From Candidatus Omnitrophota bacterium (lineage in GTDB: Bacteria; Omnitrophota; Gorgyraeia; Gygaellales; Profunditerraquicolaceae), in contig JAGOIJ010000033.1 of the NCBI GenBank assembly GCA_017995695.1, forward strand, positions 1 to 14,086: 14,086 nt of DNA, given 5' to 3'. The first letter of the stretch is position 1, and each line of letters begins with the position of its first letter. Position numbers and translations under genes: made by a program. The notes beneath the pieces were generated by a model. The model made no database searches and was not told the origin of the DNA. It worked only from the letters and a program-made list of their open reading frames with translations. Of the stretch, positions 7,480 to 14,086 are shown piece by piece.

Positions 7480-9131
7480 TACATCTTCTCCGGCCGAGAA
7501 ATACCTAATAATTCAAGGCCGCAGGCAAGGGTGGTGCGGGTTGCATCAATCAGGCATAAGCGCGCCTGGGTCAAACGCTCATCCGAGCTAATAACGCGGT
7601 GCGCATCATAAAATTTATGAAACGACTCCGCCAGTTCCTGTAAATACACCGTAAGCATGAAAGGATCAACCGTCTTATAGCAGATAAAAAGCATGGATGG
7701 AAATTGCATGATCTTCTTTATTAAGGCGATCTCTTGCGCTTCTTTAATAACAGAAAGATCGGTATCATTGCTCTTGTTATCCTTTTGACCCTGTTCCTTG
7801 AGATTGCGCATAATACTGCAAATTCGCGCGTGCGCGTATTGCACATAATACACCGGGTTCTCGGCGGTTTGTTTTTTTGCCACCTCAAGGTCAAAATCCA
7901 GATGGCTGGAAGTCCTACGCATCACAAAGAAAAATCGCGCAGCATCAACGCCTACCTCATCCAAAACCTCACGCAGGGTGATGTACTGGCCTTTGCGCGT
8001 GGACATCTCAACGATTTTGCCATCACGAAAGATTGAAGCAAGCTGCACAATGACAATAGACAAAGAATCAGGCTTATGCCCAAACGCCTCAACCGATGCC
8101 TTCAGGCGATTGATATACCCATGATGATCGGGGCCCCAGAGATTAATCAGCCATTGGAATCCGCGGCGATATTTTTCCTGATGGTACGCAATGTCTGGCG
8201 CAAGATAGGTATAGGAGCCGTCGCTTTTTACCACGACCCTATCTTTATCATCCCCGAAAGCAGTCGACTTAAACCACTGTGCCCCGCCTTCTTCATAAAG
8301 AAATCCCTTTTCTTTAAGCGCGCGAAACACCTGCTCGATCTTACCGCTGGTGCGCAATTCTTTCTGGCTAAACCAACAATCAAACTTCACCTTAAAATCA
8401 TCAAGCTCTTGTTTGATGATATCAAGAATATAGCCGGCGGCAAAATCTCCTAACGCATCATGTGCCACCCCACGCTTTTTAGCCTCTCGGGCAATATCAT
8501 AAATATAATCACCTTGATAATAATTTTCCGGGAACTCGATTGTCTCACCTTGCAACTCTTTGATCCTTAAAGCGGTAGAATTACCGAGAATATTAATCTG
8601 ATTGCCTTCATCATTAAGGTAGTATTCACGCTGCACGGCAAAGCCGATGAACGACAGGATATTCGCCAGGATATCTCCGACGGCTGCCTGCCGGGCATGA
8701 GCCACGGACAAAGCTCCGGTGGGATTTGCGCTGACAAACTCAATCAAGACTCGCTCGTTCTCACCCAGTGATGAGCGGAAAAAATTGCTACCTTCGGCAA
8801 GCAATTGCTTAAGTTGCGTTAACAAATAAAGATTGCTAAAATAAAAGTTGATAAAGCCCGCCCCCTCAACCTTAACCTCGCTGATAGAGTCTTTGAGCGC
8901 ATGCTGTTTGAGCTGTTTGGTGATATTTTCAACGATGGATGATGCGATCTCGCGCGGCGGTTTACGCAGGGCCTTACTTAGACGTAAGGCAACATTCGAG
9001 GAAAGGTCGCCGAAGCGTGGATCAGTCGGCAGATCAAGATACAGATCATCGCCGGCGTAACTTGCCCACGCAAGATCACGCAAGGCATCCGCAATAAGTG
9101 TGCGCAATGATTGTTGGATATCGTTTTTCAT
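7479..9131 (-). CDS. argS: arginine--tRNA ligase (ArgRS)
   Basis: The 550-residue length is typical for ArgRS. The N-terminal 90 or so residues are the tRNA-recognising Add1 domain (DPRFGDLSSNVAL, then EGAGFINFY). The class I active site begins with ANPTG at 136-139 and a HIGH-equivalent that reads SVAH at 142-145, followed by ARQAAVGD. Further core motifs are YLAPDIAYH, WGPDHHGY and the KMSKS-region equivalent MSTRKGQ. The anticodon-binding DALR domain starts around AENPVYYVQYAHAR. The enzyme charges tRNA-Arg with arginine in the cytoplasm and, like other ArgRS, needs the tRNA for amino acid activation. The HIGH motif lacks its first histidine and the glycine; this variant is known in some ArgRS. 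There is no clear Shine-Dalgarno before the ATG at 9131. The 59-base gap from rsfS contains no convincing promoter. Confidence 0.96.
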   Translation of the reverse strand: MKNDIQQSLRTLIADALRDLAWASYAGDDLYLDLPTDPRFGDLSSNVALRLSKALRKPPREIASSIVENITKQLKQHALKDSISEVKVEGAGFINFYFSNLYLLTQLKQLLAEGSNFFRSSLGENERVLIEFVSANPTGALSVAHARQAAVGDILANILSFIGFAVQREYYLNDEGNQINILGNSTALRIKELQGETIEFPENYYQGDYIYDIAREAKKRGVAHDALGDFAAGYILDIIKQELDDFKVKFDCWFSQKELRTSGKIEQVFRALKEKGFLYEEGGAQWFKSTAFGDDKDRVVVKSDGSYTYLAPDIAYHQEKYRRGFQWLINLWGPDHHGYINRLKASVEAFGHKPDSLSIVIVQLASIFRDGKIVEMSTRKGQYITLREVLDEVGVDAARFFFVMRRTSSHLDFDLEVAKKQTAENPVYYVQYAHARICSIMRNLKEQGQKDNKSNDTDLSVIKEAQEIALIKKIMQFPSMLFICYKTVDPFMLTVYLQELAESFHKFYDAHRVISSDERLTQARLCLIDATRTTLACGLELLGISRPEKM

Positions 9132-9190
9132 ATAATGCGATAAACGTTGGGGGCAACTAACGGGATTGAAGAGTGCGGAATGGCGCCTCG

Positions 9191-9565
9191 CTACTTATTC
9201 TTTACGATGCGGACCTTTTTCGCATCTTGCCACAAGCGCTCTAAAGAATAAAACTCTCTTAAAGGGGCATGGAAGATGTGCACCACCACCGACAGGTAGT
9301 CTAACACTACCCATCCGGACTCATCATCGCTTCTGACCCCCGAGAGAGATTTTATTCGTTCTTGTGCCAAATCCTGCTGAATAAGCTCGGCAAAGGCATT
9401 GACCTGCCGTAATGATTCTCCGCTTAAGATGACGAAGTAATCACAAAACCCGGAAAGCTGGCGCATATCCAAGACCACCACCTTCTGGGCTTTTTTAGAT
9501 TTCGCAACAGTTGCAATACGTAAGGCTAATTTTTTTGAGTCTATGGGTAATCGACCCCCGATCAA
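9191..9565 (-). CDS. rsfS: ribosomal silencing factor RsfS (YbeB/Iojap family)
   Basis: The 124-residue protein matches RsfS: VVVLDMRQLS at 29-38, CDYFVILSG at 41-49, then GWVVLDYLSVVVHIFH and REFYSLERLW near 84-112, which are the family's strongest blocks. RsfS binds L14 (uL14) on the large subunit and blocks joining of the subunits when nutrients are short. The start is TTG at 9565, three bases after the stop of the preceding small gene. No ATG or GTG lies early enough to keep the first helix (LALRIA), so TTG is the likely start. An AGGA about 12 bases upstream is a distant ribosome site, and coupling to the small gene may matter. The usual partner gene nadD is not adjacent. Confidence 0.93.
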   Translation of the reverse strand: MIGGRLPIDSKKLALRIATVAKSKKAQKVVVLDMRQLSGFCDYFVILSGESLRQVNAFAELIQQDLAQERIKSLSGVRSDDESGWVVLDYLSVVVHIFHAPLREFYSLERLWQDAKKVRIVKNK

Positions 9566-9568
9566 AGG

Positions 9569-9718
9569 TTATTTTTTTCCTAAGATCTTATACATGCCGG
9601 TTCCGCAATTCGGACACTTGCCTTTCATTGCTGCGCGGCCGTTTTTCATGGTAACTTTTTGCTCATTCTTCATTTCTCTTGAATCTTTGCATTTCACGCA
9701 ATATCCTTTTTCAGCCAT
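9569..9718 (-). CDS. small four-cysteine zinc-ribbon protein, DUF5679-like
   Basis: This 49-codon frame begins MAEKGYCVKCKD and ends in YKILGKK. Two CxxC pairs (C7/C10 and C35/C38) are separated by 24 residues with conserved-looking text KVTMKNGR, which matches my memory of the DUF5679 zinc-ribbon family; many members are stand-alone proteins of about 45-60 residues. The function of the family is unknown. It has the best ribosome site in the window (AAGGAGG, eight bases before the ATG) and a good promoter, so it is very probably expressed. It is the first gene of the group with rsfS, argS and recJ. A role in translation or nucleic acid binding is only a guess from the company it keeps. Confidence 0.87.
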   Translation of the reverse strand: MAEKGYCVKCKDSREMKNEQKVTMKNGRAAMKGKCPNCGTGMYKILGKK

Positions 9719-9726
9719 GTCTACTT

Positions 9727-9733
9727 CCTCCTT
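9727..9733 (-). promoter_or_regulatory. strong ribosome binding site of the zinc-ribbon gene
   Basis: On the minus strand AAGGAGG stands eight bases before the ATG at 9718. It is a near-perfect anti-16S match and the main evidence that this short frame is a gene. Confidence 0.85.
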
Positions 9734-9766
9734 CTTGATGGTTAAGTAATTTCAAATTTGCATTTT

Positions 9767-9794
9767 ATTATACACCGAAAACAACTACGGTCAA
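9767..9794 (-). promoter_or_regulatory. sigma70-type promoter for the zinc ribbon-rsfS-argS-recJ group
   Basis: On the minus strand TTGACC (9789-9794, one mismatch) is followed after 16 bases by a perfect TATAAT (9767-9772). The -35 box overlaps the TGA stop of the CorC-like gene. Predicted transcription starts near 9760, giving a leader of about 40 bases to the ATG at 9718. This marks the start of a separate transcription unit, although readthrough from the trp group is possible because no terminator is visible before it. Confidence 0.8.
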
Positions 9795-10822
9795 TGCTTT
9801 TTTGAAACATGCTTACTATGTTCCTCCTCGATTTCGCCAACGATCTCTTCAATAAGGTCTTCAAGCGTCACTACCCCTTGCGTTTTCTTATGACTATCAG
9901 CGACAATAGCAATCTGCAGTTTTGCCGCCTGAAACTTCTTTAATAACTCATTCACCCGCATATTAGGCAACACATAATAAGCCTCGCGCACCAAATCCTG
10001 CGTTACGAACAAGCCCTTATCGCGCAAGATATACAAAAGGTCTTGCGCATAGATAACCCCGACGATGTTTTCGATCGAGCCGGCATACACCGGTAGACGC
10101 GCATGACCTTCCTCAACAAACTTATTCAGCAGGTCTTCCGGGGATGCATTACTGCTGATAGCAACTATTTTTTCCTTCGGCACCATAACCTCGCTGACCT
10201 TGGTGTCTCCGAATTCAAAGATCCGCTGCAGCATCTTGCGCTCTTCATCGCTTAATACTCCCTCCTCCTTGCCGATTTCTATCATAAGACGTAACTCTTC
10301 TTCCGTGATTAAGGGGGAGCGCCGTTCTGTGCGAATGCCAAAAATCCAAAGGATCATCTTGCTCGTTTGAGCAAAAACCACAATGAGCGGATGGAACAAA
10401 CGAACAAAAACCTCCATAATCGGCGCGGTCAGAAGCGCAATCCTCTCCGTATGTTTTGTCGCCAGGATCTTTGGCGTTATCTCGCACATGACAAGTATAA
10501 AAAGGGTGGTGGCGAAGGTGGCGACAATAACGCCCCAGCGATAACCGAAGAATTGCACACAGATGGCTGTCATAATGGCAGAGATAGCGATATTCACGAA
10601 GTTGTTGCCGATCAAGATCCCTGCTATAAATTTGTCTGATTTCTTCAGCAAGCGCTGGATACTCTGCGCACGCTTTAGCCCCTTTGCAATCATATGCCGC
10701 AAACGAATCTTGCTTAAGCCAATGATCGATGTTTCAGAGGCAGAGAAATAAAAAGAAATAACCGCAAGCACCCCTAAGAAAATAAGGGCGATAGGCAAAG
10801 AAACAAAAGTATCCATAGGCAT
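9791..10822 (-). CDS. CNNM/CorC-family membrane protein with two CBS domains, no CorC_HlyC domain
   Basis: The 343-residue protein begins with a CNNM (DUF21) membrane domain. Hydrophobic segments lie at about 8-29, 66-88, 95-117 and 128-162. Family motifs are SASETSI (27-33), GNNFVNI (72-78) and CEITPK (113-118). An acidic linker (ITEEEL, near 172) leads into a CBS pair at about 213-268 and 275-333, ending in VVTLEDLIEEIVGE. Relatives such as CorC and YhdP-type proteins are linked to magnesium or cobalt efflux; several are annotated as hemolysins without good reason. Most full-length members continue for some 80-100 residues into a CorC_HlyC domain. This one stops about ten residues after the second CBS domain, with a natural-looking basic tail and TGA. 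The start at 10822 follows the M16 gene by six bases; a second ATG at 10816 is also possible. It is probably co-transcribed with that gene. Confidence 0.9.
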   Translation of the reverse strand: MPMDTFVSLPIALIFLGVLAVISFYFSASETSIIGLSKIRLRHMIAKGLKRAQSIQRLLKKSDKFIAGILIGNNFVNIAISAIMTAICVQFFGYRWGVIVATFATTLFILVMCEITPKILATKHTERIALLTAPIMEVFVRLFHPLIVVFAQTSKMILWIFGIRTERRSPLITEEELRLMIEIGKEEGVLSDEERKMLQRIFEFGDTKVSEVMVPKEKIVAISSNASPEDLLNKFVEEGHARLPVYAGSIENIVGVIYAQDLLYILRDKGLFVTQDLVREAYYVLPNMRVNELLKKFQAAKLQIAIVADSHKKTQGVVTLEDLIEEIVGEIEEEHSKHVSKKH

Positions 10823-10828
10823 TGTTCT

Positions 10829-12106
10829 CTAAGAAATAGTTAATATCTCGGTAATGCTTTTTTCCTTATTCTCTAACGGCCCGATCAAGGCAAGGCTAAG
10901 CTTTTCTTCCTGAAAAAGCAACTGCGCCACCTCTTTAAGGTCTGCGCGCTTAAGCCGGGCAACTGAACGGATAATTTCATCAAGCTCGAAAATTTTATCT
11001 AAACAGGCTGTTGTCTCACCAATCCACAGCATATGATCGAGCGTATCCTCAAGAGCCAGCATCAACTGACCGATATAAAAATCTTTCGCCCTGGTAAATT
11101 CGCTCTCGCTTACTAAAGAACGTTTTACCTTAGACAATTCCTTGACGATGACTTCGATGGCCTTACTAACATTTTGATTATCAATCCCCGCGTGCACGAC
11201 AAAAGCCCCGGTATCGTGGAATCGGCGCACCTGCGTGCCGATCTCATAGGCAAGCCCGCGCTTCTCCCTCACTTCATTAAAAAGACGGCTGGACATATTG
11301 CCGCCTAAAATAACATGCAGCATGGCTAAGGCGTAACGCAAGGGATGATCGCGCTTTAATCCGTGAAAACCCAAGGCCAAATGCGTTTGTTCGGTTGCCT
11401 TAGGCAGGATTTTTACCTGCGGTTTGGTAAATGTTTCATGAACCGGCGAAAAAGAAAAATCTTCAAGCGCGTTGCTTTTCTTAAAAATTCTTTCTACGCG
11501 TTTAAGAAATCGCTTGTGCTCAAATTTACCGGCAACGCTTACCACCATATTAGAAGGGACATAATACTTATTTTTGTATGCTGCGAGCTCTTCCCGGTGA
11601 ATCTTTCCGACAGATTCAGGAGTGCCGGCGATGCTTAAGCCTAAAGGCTGTTGGGGCCAGAGAAGCTCATCGAGCAATTCATTCACGTAGCTTTGAGGAA
11701 GATCCCGGTACATCTTAATCTCCTCAAGAATAACGGTGCGCTCTTTCTGAATATCGTCGCTGCGTAGCAAAGGGTTCAACACCATATCTGAAAGGATATC
11801 TAAAGCAATATCAAGATGCTGATGAGGCAGTTTAACCAAGTAACACGTCAACTCTTCAGACGTAAAACCATTGAGCGATCCTCCCACCCCCTCAATCGAT
11901 TCCTTAAGCAGGCGGCAGGAATACTGTTTGCTTCCCTTAAACAAAAGATGCTCTAAATAATGGCTGATACCCTTATATTCTTGCGTTTCATAACGGCCTC
12001 CGACCTTAATCCAAATCCCCAAAGCCACTGACTGCATATCCGGCATGGGATGAGTCACAATCTTTAGCTTATTCGACAATGTTGCCTTACCATAACGCAT
12101 CATCAT
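10829..12106 (-). CDS. M16 family (pitrilysin/processing-peptidase type) zinc metallopeptidase
   Basis: The 425-residue protein has the inverted zinc motif HxxEH as H49-Y-L-E52-H53, and the third zinc ligand E129 (VILEEI) 76 residues after H53, the normal spacing. The C-terminal half has the substrate-positioning R/Y block REKRGLAYEIGT. The size and content match the single-chain M16B group (YmxG/MlpA-like, about 410-425 residues), with an active N-terminal and a non-zinc C-terminal half. No signal peptide or membrane segment is seen, so it is likely cytoplasmic. Substrate is unknown. The frame starts with three ATG codons in a row (12106, 12103, 12100). The first overlaps the trpA stop as ATGA, but the AAGGA upstream is better spaced for the second or third. 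It appears to be a passenger of the trp operon. Confidence 0.92.
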   Translation of the reverse strand: MMMRYGKATLSNKLKIVTHPMPDMQSVALGIWIKVGGRYETQEYKGISHYLEHLLFKGSKQYSCRLLKESIEGVGGSLNGFTSEELTCYLVKLPHQHLDIALDILSDMVLNPLLRSDDIQKERTVILEEIKMYRDLPQSYVNELLDELLWPQQPLGLSIAGTPESVGKIHREELAAYKNKYYVPSNMVVSVAGKFEHKRFLKRVERIFKKSNALEDFSFSPVHETFTKPQVKILPKATEQTHLALGFHGLKRDHPLRYALAMLHVILGGNMSSRLFNEVREKRGLAYEIGTQVRRFHDTGAFVVHAGIDNQNVSKAIEVIVKELSKVKRSLVSESEFTRAKDFYIGQLMLALEDTLDHMLWIGETTACLDKIFELDEIIRSVARLKRADLKEVAQLLFQEEKLSLALIGPLENKEKSITEILTIS

Positions 12107-12894
12107 ATATCCTTTGCAAGATTTCCGACTAAGGCGCTGACCCGCTTAACGCAATCAGGCGCCTTACTATATTGTTTAATCATCCGCACAATCGCGCTGC
12201 CTACGATCACGCCATCAGCCATGCGCGCAATCTGTTTCACCTGTCCCCGATGGGAAACGCCAAAACCAACGCACACGGGTTTACGCGTGCACGCTCTTAT
12301 ACGCCCAACCTGACGCTGTATCCCAACGGGAAGGCGCGCGCGCGGTCCCGTAACGCCTGCTAAGGAAACATAATAGATAAATCCTTGGGCAATGGACACC
12401 AGATAATGCATGCGCTTCTGGGTTGTGGTGGGAGCAATAAAACAAATGACATCAATCCCGTGCCGTGTGGCTTCTGCGCGCAGCGACGATGCCTCTTCGG
12501 CGGGCAGATCAGGAATAATAACGCCGTCAACGCCGCAGGCGCTGGCTTGAGCGCAAAACTTCTTTTCGCCAAAGCAGAAAATGGGGTTGTAATAGGTCAT
12601 CAAGCAAATCGGTATGCTGGATGAGGCGCGAATCTCTTTCACAAGCTTTAAAATTGAAGCAAGGGTAACCTTATTGCGCAAAGCCTGCGCCGAGGCCTCC
12701 TGGATAATCGGCCCATCTGCCATGGGGTCAGAAAATGGCACACCTAACTCCACGATATCAACGCCAACTTTCTCAAACGCAAGCACCAGTTGCTTTGTTT
12801 TCGTAAGTGACGGATATCCGGCAGTAATAAAAGCAATGAACGCCTTTTTCTTTCTTCGCCTAAGCTCGACAAATTTTTTATGTATTCTACTCAT
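12103..12894 (-). CDS. trpA: tryptophan synthase alpha chain
   Basis: Starting at the ATG at 12894 gives 263 residues, close to the normal 260-270. The catalytic acids are exactly where Salmonella TrpA has them: E49 in VELG and D60 in MADGP. Other TIM-barrel marks are FITAGYP near 22-28, NPIF, VIIPDLP, the loop SLAGVTGPR and the phosphate-binding GFGVS. The alpha subunit splits indole-3-glycerol phosphate into indole and glyceraldehyde 3-phosphate, passing indole to TrpB. The open frame extends 23 codons further upstream (to 12963), but those residues are basic and unlike TrpA, while the ATG at 12894 overlaps the trpB stop as ATGA with an AGGG just before it. I therefore choose 12894. Confidence 0.95.
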   Translation of the reverse strand: MSRIHKKFVELRRRKKKAFIAFITAGYPSLTKTKQLVLAFEKVGVDIVELGVPFSDPMADGPIIQEASAQALRNKVTLASILKLVKEIRASSSIPICLMTYYNPIFCFGEKKFCAQASACGVDGVIIPDLPAEEASSLRAEATRHGIDVICFIAPTTTQKRMHYLVSIAQGFIYYVSLAGVTGPRARLPVGIQRQVGRIRACTRKPVCVGFGVSHRGQVKQIARMADGVIVGSAIVRMIKQYSKAPDCVKRVSALVGNLAKDI

Positions 12895-14075
12895 ATCCCT
12901 AACCGTCCAGCTATAGTATAGGCGTCTTTGTCGCCTCTTCCCGAAAGGCACACGATACAGCATGCGTTCTTCTTCATTTTTAAACGCAAACGCTTAAGAT
13001 AGGCAATCGCATGCGCTGTTTCAAGCGCAGGAATGATCCCTTCTGTTTCCGAAAGCAATTGTACGCCAGCCAACGCTTCTTGATCAGTCACTGCAACGTA
13101 TGATGCGCGCTTAGTCTTTTTATAATAGGCATGCTCTGGCCCGACGCCCGGGTAATCGAGACCAGCAGCAATAGAATGAGCAATCTGAACCTGGCCAAAA
13201 CGATCCTCCAGCAATCCAGATTTAGAGCCATGCAAGACGCCTACCTTGCCAGTGACTAATGTTGCGGCGTGCTTACCCGAATGCAATCCCAACCCCGCTG
13301 CCTCAACGCCAACAAAACGGACTGATCTATCGTGATAAAAAGGATGGAACAATCCCATAGCGTTACTGCCGCCGCCAACGCAGGCGACAAGATAATCAGG
13401 AAGTCTTTTTTCTTTTTGCATAATCTGCTTACGCGCCTCAATGCCGATCACTGCCTGAAAATCCCTTACCATGCTTGGGTACGGATGTGGGCCGGCAACC
13501 GAGCCAATGATATAATGCGTGGTGGTCACGTTCGTAACCCAATCGCGCAACGCCTCGGTCATGGCGTCCTTCAGCGTCTTAGTGCCGGATGCCACCGGAA
13601 TAACGCGCGCGCCCAGCAAACGCATGCGAAATACATTCAACTCCTGGCGATGGATATCCTCTTCGCCCATATAAATATCGCACGATAGCCCGAACATAGC
13701 AGCAACGGTTGCTGTTGCCACGCCATGCTGACCAGCGCCGGTTTCTGCAATAATGCGCTTCTTGCGCATGCGCAGCGCAAGCAAAACCTGGCCAAGCGTA
13801 TTGTTGATCTTGTGCGCGCCCGTGTGTAAAAGGTCTTCGCGCTTTAGATAAATCTTACCTATTCCTAAACGCTCACTCAAATTGCGGGCTAGATACAACG
13901 GCGTAGGCCGACCAGCATATTCCTTAAGATAAAACGCCAGCTCTTTGACAAACTTTGGATCGCGTTTTGCCTTGCGGTATTCCTGTTCAAGCTCAATAAG
14001 CGCAAACATGAGCGTTTCCGGAACATACCTACCGCCAAATTCTGCAAAATGTCCTTTTTTATCGGGAAGCATCAT
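12891..14075 (-). CDS. trpB: tryptophan synthase beta chain
   Basis: The 394-residue protein is a standard TrpB1. The PLP lysine is K89 in HTGAHKINN, the catalytic glutamate E111 in AETGAGQHG, and the cofactor phosphate loop is GGGSNAMG. Also present are FGGRYVPE at 13-20, SVAGPHPYP, and GLDYPGVGPEH, the loop that follows the COMM domain region. It joins indole with serine to form tryptophan, in an alpha2-beta2 complex with TrpA. The start is ATG at 14075, with a second ATG at 14072. Only eleven bases are visible upstream and they contain no Shine-Dalgarno, so the start is not decided by the window. The usual upstream partner would be trpF or trpC. Confidence 0.96.
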   Translation of the reverse strand: MMLPDKKGHFAEFGGRYVPETLMFALIELEQEYRKAKRDPKFVKELAFYLKEYAGRPTPLYLARNLSERLGIGKIYLKREDLLHTGAHKINNTLGQVLLALRMRKKRIIAETGAGQHGVATATVAAMFGLSCDIYMGEEDIHRQELNVFRMRLLGARVIPVASGTKTLKDAMTEALRDWVTNVTTTHYIIGSVAGPHPYPSMVRDFQAVIGIEARKQIMQKEKRLPDYLVACVGGGSNAMGLFHPFYHDRSVRFVGVEAAGLGLHSGKHAATLVTGKVGVLHGSKSGLLEDRFGQVQIAHSIAAGLDYPGVGPEHAYYKKTKRASYVAVTDQEALAGVQLLSETEGIIPALETAHAIAYLKRLRLKMKKNACCIVCLSGRGDKDAYTIAGRLGI

Positions 14076-14086
14076 ATATTAGTTGT

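Noticed and set aside
9132..9190. Possible promoter or hairpin between rsfS and argS
   Set aside because: GTTG-GGGG-CAAC gives only a four-pair stem, and no pair of boxes with good spacing is seen, so co-transcription with rsfS is simpler.
9581..9590. Perfect 10-base palindrome TAAGATCTTA
   Set aside because: It lies within the last codons of the zinc-ribbon gene and has no loop or T tract; probably chance.
12895..12963. Upstream extension of trpA to an ATG at 12963, giving 286 residues
   Set aside because: The extra 23 residues are unlike TrpA. The ATG at 12894 overlaps the trpB stop and puts the catalytic E49 and D60 at their canonical numbers.
1..14086. CRISPR array, tRNA or rRNA gene, insertion sequence, prophage or defence island
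   Set aside because: No direct repeats with spacers, no cloverleaf or rRNA-like text, no transposase or phage motifs were seen; the RecB-family nucleases are read as repair enzymes, not Cas4.

Overview
This window looks like a core-genome stretch from a bacterium of moderate GC content (close to half by eye, not counted). It holds ten protein genes plus one small gene of 49 codons. Gene content (tryptophan synthase, ArgRS, RecJ, RsfS, zinc-type L28, a RecB/AddB-like pair, a DUF5679-type zinc ribbon) would fit an uncultured lineage such as Candidatus Omnitrophota. That placement is an impression from protein flavour, not something the sequence proves. I see no tRNA, rRNA, CRISPR array, insertion sequence, phage gene or recent-transfer signal. 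No stretch over 300 bases lacks a gene.

All genes but one are on the minus strand; read right to left they form three groups. Group one (14075 down to 9791) is trpB, trpA, an M16 zinc protease and a CNNM/CorC-type membrane protein, joined by two ATGA overlaps and a 5-6 base gap. Group two (9718 down to 5788) starts from a clear sigma70-type promoter that overlaps the end of the CorC-like gene. It runs from the 49-residue four-cysteine protein through rsfS (TTG start) and argS to recJ. Group three (5461 down to the left edge) is a RecB/AddA-type helicase-nuclease overlapping by 14 bases an AddB-like partner that is cut by the window edge. The only plus-strand gene, rpmB (L28), lies between groups two and three. 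It has its own strong promoter, is divergent from recB and convergent with recJ.

Functionally, trpB and trpA encode the two subunits that make the last step of tryptophan synthesis. The recB/addB pair and RecJ are the double-strand-end and single-strand exonuclease arms of recombination repair. RsfS, ArgRS and L28 serve translation. I found no convincing undescribed system. The points most worth a second look are the unannotated small zinc ribbon that heads the rsfS-argS-recJ group, the AddB-like protein without a visible Walker A motif, and the CorC-like protein without its usual C-terminal domain.
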